Shown: positions 60,460 through 64,000 of the stretch, piece after piece
Numbering within the stretch: position 1 is the first letter of the stretch
Layout of the letters: the number at the start of each line of letters is the position of its first letter
From: Flavobacterium silvisoli
Lineage (GTDB): Bacteria; Bacteroidota; Bacteroidia; Flavobacteriales; Flavobacteriaceae
Direction: 5' to 3'
NCBI RefSeq assembly: GCF_004329815.1
Contig: NZ_SJPE01000004.1
Location: forward strand, 66,926-130,925
Length of the DNA: 64,000 nucleotides
Notes under the pieces: model-generated
Seen by the model: only the letters and a program-made list of their open reading frames with translations
The model's database searches: none
Told to the model about the DNA's origin: nothing
Translations under genes and position numbers: made by a program

Positions 60460-60644
60460 CAGTATATTTCTGGAATTTAAAATTTAGTTTTTAAATCTAC
60501 AATTGTTTATTTGTTATGTCAAAAATAGATTTATTTTTTATTAAAATTAGTTTTAGTAGTTTATTTATCTATATTTTAATTTAAATATTGATTTTTAATC
60601 TAAATAAAAAGAAATTTGGTTCCTATTAAATCCCAAAAAACTAT
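60460..60644. promoter_or_regulatory. AT-rich divergent promoter region of lrp-like and PLP genes
   Basis: A 185-base spacer, almost only A and T, with several phased A/T tracts (for example TTTATTTTTTATTAAAATTAG near 60532). A minus-strand TAGATTTA (plus near 60491-60498) is a weak -7 candidate for the regulator. AT-rich, bent DNA suits Lrp binding. No single exact operator is clear. Confidence 0.35.
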
Positions 60645-61868
60645 ATGAATACCGAAAACTTAACATTACTTGATTTTAACCCGGCTGATAAGATTCAGGA
60701 TTTGCAATATTTTGGTGAATTCGGAGGGGTTAATCCTTCTATTTCAGACAGTTCGACTTATACGTTTCTTTCGGCCAAAACCATGTTTGATACTTTTGAA
60801 GGAAATGTCGAGGGCTGCTATTTGTACTCGCGTCATTCATCGCCAATGAATTTGTATTTAGGACAGGCGCTGGCTGCTATGGAAGGTACCGAAAGTGCCA
60901 ATGTTGCGGCCTCAGGAATGGGAGCAATAACTCCGGTTTTAATGCAACTGTGCGGTGCGGGCGATGAAATTGTTTCCAGCCGTACAATTTATGGGGGTAC
61001 CTATGCTTTTATGAAAAATATGTTGCCCAAATGGAACATCAAAACCCATTTTGTTGACATTACTAAATTAGATGTAGTAGAAGCTGCTATAACACCTAAT
61101 ACCAAAGTGTTATACTGTGAAACCGTAAGTAACCCATTGCTGGAAGTAGCCGATATTGAAAGCTTGGCGGCCATTGCCAAACGCCATAATATAAAGTTAG
61201 TTGTTGATAATACTTTTTCACCTTTATCGGTTGCTCCGGCAAAATTGGGAGCAGATATTGTTATCCACAGTTTGACTAAATTCATCAACGGAAGCAGTGA
61301 TACAGTAGGAGGGGTGGTTTGTGCCTCGCAGGCATTTATCAATGATTTGAAAAATGTAAATGATGGAGCAAGTATGCTGTTGGGGCCTACCATGGACAGT
61401 TTGCGTTCGGCCAGTATTTTGAAGAATTTGAGAACTCTTCACATTCGTATGAAACAACATAGTCATAATGCGATGTATTTGGCACAAAAATTTGAAAATG
61501 ACGGTTTGAAAGTTGTTTATCCAGGATTAGAAAGCCATCCGAGTCATGTCATTTATAAAACAATGATAAACCAGGAATATGGTTTTGGGGGAATGATGAC
61601 GCTGGATGTGGGAAGTTTGGAAAAAGCTAATGAATTGATGGAATTGATGCAAAACCGAAATTTAGGTTACTTGGCTGTGAGTTTAGGATTTTATAAAACT
61701 TTGTTCAGCGCTCCGGGTACTTCAACTTCATCTGAAATACCGCTAGAGGAACAAAAAGAAATGGGCTTAACCGACGGTTTAATCCGATTTTCAATAGGTC
61801 TTGATAATGACATTGAACGTACCTATCAAATGATGAAAAAGTGCATGCAAGAATTACAGATCTTATAA
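60645..61868 (+). CDS. Cys/Met metabolism PLP-dependent enzyme (gamma-lyase/transsulfuration family)
   Basis: PLP fold-type I enzyme of 407 residues. Substrate loop: YLYSRHSSPMNLYLGQALAAMEG. PLP region: ASGMGAITPVL and SSRTIYGGTYAFMKN; Asp in LVVDNTFSPL; Schiff-base Lys in IHSLTKFINGSSD. End: SIGLDNDIERTYQMM. It resembles methionine gamma-lyase and O-acetylhomoserine sulfhydrylase, but the Cys after Tyr-Gly that marks methionine gamma-lyase (Y-G-C-T) is Gly here. The exact reaction is open. Divergent from the Lrp gene. Confidence 0.87.
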   Translation: MNTENLTLLDFNPADKIQDLQYFGEFGGVNPSISDSSTYTFLSAKTMFDTFEGNVEGCYLYSRHSSPMNLYLGQALAAMEGTESANVAASGMGAITPVLMQLCGAGDEIVSSRTIYGGTYAFMKNMLPKWNIKTHFVDITKLDVVEAAITPNTKVLYCETVSNPLLEVADIESLAAIAKRHNIKLVVDNTFSPLSVAPAKLGADIVIHSLTKFINGSSDTVGGVVCASQAFINDLKNVNDGASMLLGPTMDSLRSASILKNLRTLHIRMKQHSHNAMYLAQKFENDGLKVVYPGLESHPSHVIYKTMINQEYGFGGMMTLDVGSLEKANELMELMQNRNLGYLAVSLGFYKTLFSAPGTSTSSEIPLEEQKEMGLTDGLIRFSIGLDNDIERTYQMMKKCMQELQIL

Positions 61869-61891
61869 TTATAAGTTTTAATTTGGTTGTT

Positions 61892-61929
61892 AAAAATCCG
61901 CTAAAGAGTAAGTTCTGAAGCGGATTTTT
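61892..61929. terminator. Terminator after the PLP enzyme
   Basis: AAAAATCCGCT (61892-61902) / AGCGGATTTTT (61919-61929) stem. The A and T runs on both arms make it usable in both directions; the minus-strand AHSA1 gene ends at 61956. Confidence 0.85.
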
Positions 61930-61955
61930 ATGTTTGATTGATGATTGAAAGGGGA

Positions 61956-62399
61956 TTACATTTTTTCCAGATATTCCACCAAGCTGATGTTGAGGATGTG
62001 ATTCCATCCTTTTTCAAAGTTTTCCGTTGCCAATTCAGGTTGGGTAACATCAAATGGGACTGTAAATACATGACTGAACAGCAGTTCGGTAGTGTGTTCA
62101 TCAATGGAGTGCAACTCCCAAGTTACTACAGAAGTTCCTGTGTAACCTACATATTCCCAACTATGAACCAGTTTTTGATTTTCAATAATTTCCAACATTT
62201 TGCCACGATGCAGCCATTGTTTGCCCTTGTTGTCTCCGGCAGACCACTCAAATGTACTGCCAATCTCCATCTTCCAATCTTCGTCAAAATCAAAATACCA
62301 TTGTTGTAAATGCTTCCTTTCGGTGATTACTTTCCATAGTAATGCTACCGGCGCCTTGTATACTTTTTTGAGCGTAAGGCTGTTGTCTGTTTTTTCCAT
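61956..62399 (-). CDS. SRPBCC (AHSA1-like) protein
   Basis: 147-residue START-fold protein of the Aha1 C-terminal type: LTLKKVYKAPVALLWKVITE at the start, QQWYFDFDEDWKMEIGSTFEW, KMLEIIENQKLVHSWEY, and NFEKGWNHILNISLVEYLEK at the end. In this context such proteins are ligand binders or modify small molecules; function unknown. It is the third gene of an ArsR-led operon, nine bases after another AHSA1 protein. Confidence 0.88.
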   Translation of the reverse strand: MEKTDNSLTLKKVYKAPVALLWKVITERKHLQQWYFDFDEDWKMEIGSTFEWSAGDNKGKQWLHRGKMLEIIENQKLVHSWEYVGYTGTSVVTWELHSIDEHTTELLFSHVFTVPFDVTQPELATENFEKGWNHILNISLVEYLEKM

Positions 62400-62407
62400 A
62401 TGTTTAA

Positions 62408-62863
62408 TTATTGATGATTTTTTAGGTATACTTCCAGTTTGTCAACATTTTGTTTCAAGCCATCATTGATAGGATATAGTTTGGCAATTCGGATTAGTTC
62501 TTCAGCTGTGTCAAAAAGCATTTGCCAATGGATGTAAGTTTGATTACCTCGTGCTTCAAACTCAATTGTGGCGGTGAATTGATGATCTCCCAAATGACGA
62601 TAAACAATTTTTTTGTGATGAATAACTTCTGTAAAAATACTTTGATTATCATAATCAGTACCGTCAGGTCCATGCATGATTAAGTTCCATTGACCATTGG
62701 GTATTATTTCCATTTTTGTTATGGTATTGGTAAATCCGTTTGGTCCCCACCAGTTTTTAATGTGATCCGGATTTGTCCATACTTCCCATACTAACTCGAT
62801 GGGGGCATTGAGCAGTCTTGAAATTATTATCTCACGATCTGCAGTGTTACTTGTTGTTGTCAT
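62408..62863 (-). CDS. SRPBCC (AHSA1-like) protein
   Basis: 151-residue START-fold protein with AHSA1 marks: ISRLLNAPIELVWEVWTNPDHIKNWWGPNGF, RWNLIMHGPDGTDYDN-type loop and VIHHKKIVYRHLG, and the C-terminal helix DGLKQNVDKLEVYLKN. The pair ArsR + AHSA1 is frequent in bacteria. It overlaps the ArsR gene by 17 bases, so the two are translationally coupled. Confidence 0.9.
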   Translation of the reverse strand: MTTTSNTADREIIISRLLNAPIELVWEVWTNPDHIKNWWGPNGFTNTITKMEIIPNGQWNLIMHGPDGTDYDNQSIFTEVIHHKKIVYRHLGDHQFTATIEFEARGNQTYIHWQMLFDTAEELIRIAKLYPINDGLKQNVDKLEVYLKNHQ

Positions 62864-63179
62864 TGTTGTTTTTTTGAATTTTATCTAAATAGTTTTCTAA
62901 TGCATCTAATTTATTTTCCCAGAATTGTTTGTATTGTTCAATCCAAACAGATACTTCGTTCAAATTTTCGAGCTTGGCTATACAATACCTTTCCCTACCT
63001 TTATTTTGAATTTCAATTAAACCGCATTCATTGAGTATTTTAATATGTTTGGATATGGCCGGGCGGCTTATATCAAAGTTTTCTGCGACAGCATTTAACG
63101 TCAATGTTTGAGCTGCTAATAGACTTAATATGGCTCTTCGTGTAGGGTCTGCTATGGCTTGAAATACATCTCTTCTCAT
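62847..63179 (-). CDS. ArsR/SmtB-type winged-helix repressor (non-metal type)
   Basis: 110-residue regulator: RRDVFQAIADPTRRAILSLL, FDISRPAISKHIKILNECGLI, KGRERYCIAKLENLNEV and EQYKQFWENKLDALENYL. It has no Cys-x-Cys in the alpha3 site, only one Cys elsewhere region (NECGLI) and one in RYCIAK, so it is probably not an arsenic sensor. It heads the operon with two AHSA1 genes and lies behind two identical 16-bp dyads at its promoter. Confidence 0.92.
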   Translation of the reverse strand: MRRDVFQAIADPTRRAILSLLAAQTLTLNAVAENFDISRPAISKHIKILNECGLIEIQNKGRERYCIAKLENLNEVSVWIEQYKQFWENKLDALENYLDKIQKNNNDNNK

Positions 63180-63195
63180 GGTTTTACATTAATAG

Positions 63196-63241
63196 GTAAC
63201 TAATCGGTTACAAATATATGTGTAACTAATCGGTTACGCAA
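63196..63241 (-). promoter_or_regulatory. Promoter with two copies of a 16-bp operator dyad
   Basis: GTAACTAATCGGTTAC occurs at 63196-63211 and 63222-63237 (26-base period); each has GTAAC/GTTAC arms. Between them is the minus-strand -7 box TATATTTG (plus 63211-63218), and a TTG (plus 63239-63241) is the -33 element about 20 bases upstream. One operator thus lies between -33 and -7 and the other at the start site, an arrangement for tight autorepression by the ArsR-type protein. Confidence 0.75.
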
Positions 63242-63384
63242 ATAATTTTCGATTTATTTAATTTTTAGAAAAGAGTAGGTTTGGTGGACCTTCATAAGGA
63301 ATTGTTGAACAAGCAATAAAATATGATTTATTGTAAAAAAGAAAGAAGAAGAGTTGGGTAAAAAAAATCAGTATTTATATGAAG

Positions 63385-63771
63385 TCATTTTTTATAACTG
63401 CGAAATAGTAATAAAGACAAAACGACAAAAGGTACTGCTGAGCTTAATATTTTGAACTCTAAAGTCCAAATCCCTATAAAAAGAAGCATCAACATGAGCA
63501 ATCCTGAACAAGCTATTCCTGTGAAAGTAATTGTTTTTCCGGGTTCTTTTTGAAACAATGCAAACAGCAGCAGAAACTGGCCTAATAACGGTATCATTAT
63601 AAAAGGATGAATCAGTGACAATGGGTCGGTCATCAGCTCGCGGAATAGTTTAGCTTCTGTCTGAAAAACAAATGAAGAGCTATTGTTTCCCCATGACAAA
63701 TACCCAAATTGGAAGCTCATAAGCAACAAAAAAATAAGTATTTTTTTAATGATGGTGGGCTTATTAGTCAT
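63385..63771 (-). CDS. Small membrane protein, 128 residues, unknown
   Basis: Four predicted transmembrane helices (about 10-28, 55-72, 78-98, 103-122) with a short periplasmic loop (GNNSSSFVFQTEAKLFREL). No motif recognised. Positive tail RSYKK suggests the C-terminus is inside. Single gene between the ArsR operon and the divergent DUF1275 gene. Confidence 0.72.
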   Translation of the reverse strand: MTNKPTIIKKILIFLLLMSFQFGYLSWGNNSSSFVFQTEAKLFRELMTDPLSLIHPFIMIPLLGQFLLLFALFQKEPGKTITFTGIACSGLLMLMLLFIGIWTLEFKILSSAVPFVVLSLLLFRSYKK

Positions 63772-63846
63772 TAGATTATCCAGAGCATAAATTGTATTTA
63801 ACTATTTTGATTGTATTTTAAAGCTAAAAAAATAATCACAAATGTA

Positions 63847-63854
63847 TATATTTG
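63847..63854 (+). promoter_or_regulatory. -7 box of the DUF1275 gene
   Basis: TATATTTG fits TAnnTTTG and lies 52 bases before the ATG at 63907. No clear TTG at exact spacing was confirmed. Confidence 0.4.
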
Positions 63855-63906
63855 AGTGAGATTTTATACAGGGAGGGTTTTCCTGTAAATGTAAAATTAA
63901 GAACAG

Positions 63907-64000
63907 ATGTTTATCCATCAAGGCAAAAGAAGAACCGCCAAGCACAATTTACAAATAGCATCCTTGTTGTCTTTTGTGGCGGGCATTGTAAATGTAGCCG
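63907..64000 (+). CDS. DUF1275 (YoaK-like) membrane protein, N-terminal part only
   Basis: Frame open from ATG 63907 to the window end, beginning MFIHQGKRRTAKHNLQIA and continuing SLLSFVAGIVNVA. The F-x-A-G-I/x-V-N/D-V pattern and the first helix match the start of DUF1275 membrane proteins. Only 31 residues are visible, so the family call is a fair but not certain recognition. It is truncated by the window edge. Confidence 0.7.
   Translation, partial: MFIHQGKRRTAKHNLQIASLLSFVAGIVNVA

Noticed and set aside
1..64000. Mobile elements, prophage, CRISPR arrays or rRNA
   Set aside because: No transposase, integrase, phage structural gene, regularly spaced repeats or rRNA-like sequence was found in the window.

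Overview
The window looks like a chromosomal segment of a Flavobacterium-like member of the Bacteroidota. The DNA is AT-rich. Many genes are preceded by the Bacteroidota promoter pattern (TTG about 19-20 bases upstream of TAnnTTTG). Family-specific markers agree: a fused LpxC-FabZ, a fused ResB-CcsA cytochrome c biogenesis protein, MenD (menaquinone), a type IX secretion (T9SS) cargo protein, a geranylgeranylglyceryl-phosphate-type UbiA prenyltransferase, and a RibB with a degenerate second domain. Genes are dense. I saw no rRNA, prophage, insertion sequence or CRISPR array. There is one tRNA, tRNA-Ser(TGA).

Layout. 1-1.7 kb: BlaI repressor plus an M56/BlaR1-like peptidase whose frame is broken by an apparent one-base deletion, behind two operator dyads. 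1.7-5.7 kb: MFS transporter, TatD hydrolase, TcdA, a DUF1648 membrane protein and a HAD phosphatase. 5.7-8.6 kb: a photolyase operon (SRPBCC, 5-hydroxyisourate hydrolase, SDR, photolyase) behind a 12-bp inverted repeat. 8.7-14 kb: a DUF2911 protein, then a tightly coupled PIG-L deacetylase / 34-residue membrane peptide / Na+:solute symporter operon. 14-17 kb: two related secreted small proteins, an MscS channel and an AI-2E family permease. 17-20 kb: Maf, UbiA, KdsC-like and DUF2520 proteins. 20-25 kb: CcsBA, a possible small RNA with its own terminator, glutathione peroxidase, an unknown protein and an acetyltransferase.

25-34.5 kb: MenD, an HD hydrolase, then the lipid A/elongation cluster lpxD, lpxC-fabZ, lpxA, efp, a second LpxD-like acyltransferase, an NTF2-like protein and sucD. 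34.5-40.3 kb: a leucine-rich-repeat T9SS cargo protein, an acetyltransferase, a secreted esterase and an alginate-export-type porin. 40.4-43.3 kb: an AraC regulator with two nearly identical direct-repeat sites at fixed distance from two -7 boxes, which suggests a local regulon containing an SDR, a thioredoxin-reductase-like flavoprotein and a small membrane protein. 43.5-47.5 kb: a Mg2+ P-type ATPase, tRNA-Ser and small proteins.

47.5-54.6 kb: RibB, an LptF/G permease, LolA, FtsK, DgkA and thiol peroxidase on the minus strand. 54.8-58.5 kb: an arsenic operon (ArsR, DUF6428, LMW-phosphatase-type arsenate reductase, DinB-fold protein, ACR3 pump, methyltransferase). 58.5-62 kb: dihydrolipoyl dehydrogenase and a divergent Lrp / Cys-Met PLP enzyme pair. 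62-64 kb: an ArsR-type repressor with two AHSA1 proteins behind two copies of a 16-bp dyad, a small membrane protein, and the start of a DUF1275 (YoaK-like) protein cut by the window edge. The strongest candidates for new biology are the two-site AraC regulon, the extended ars operon with DinB and methyltransferase genes, and the coupled 34-residue peptide.
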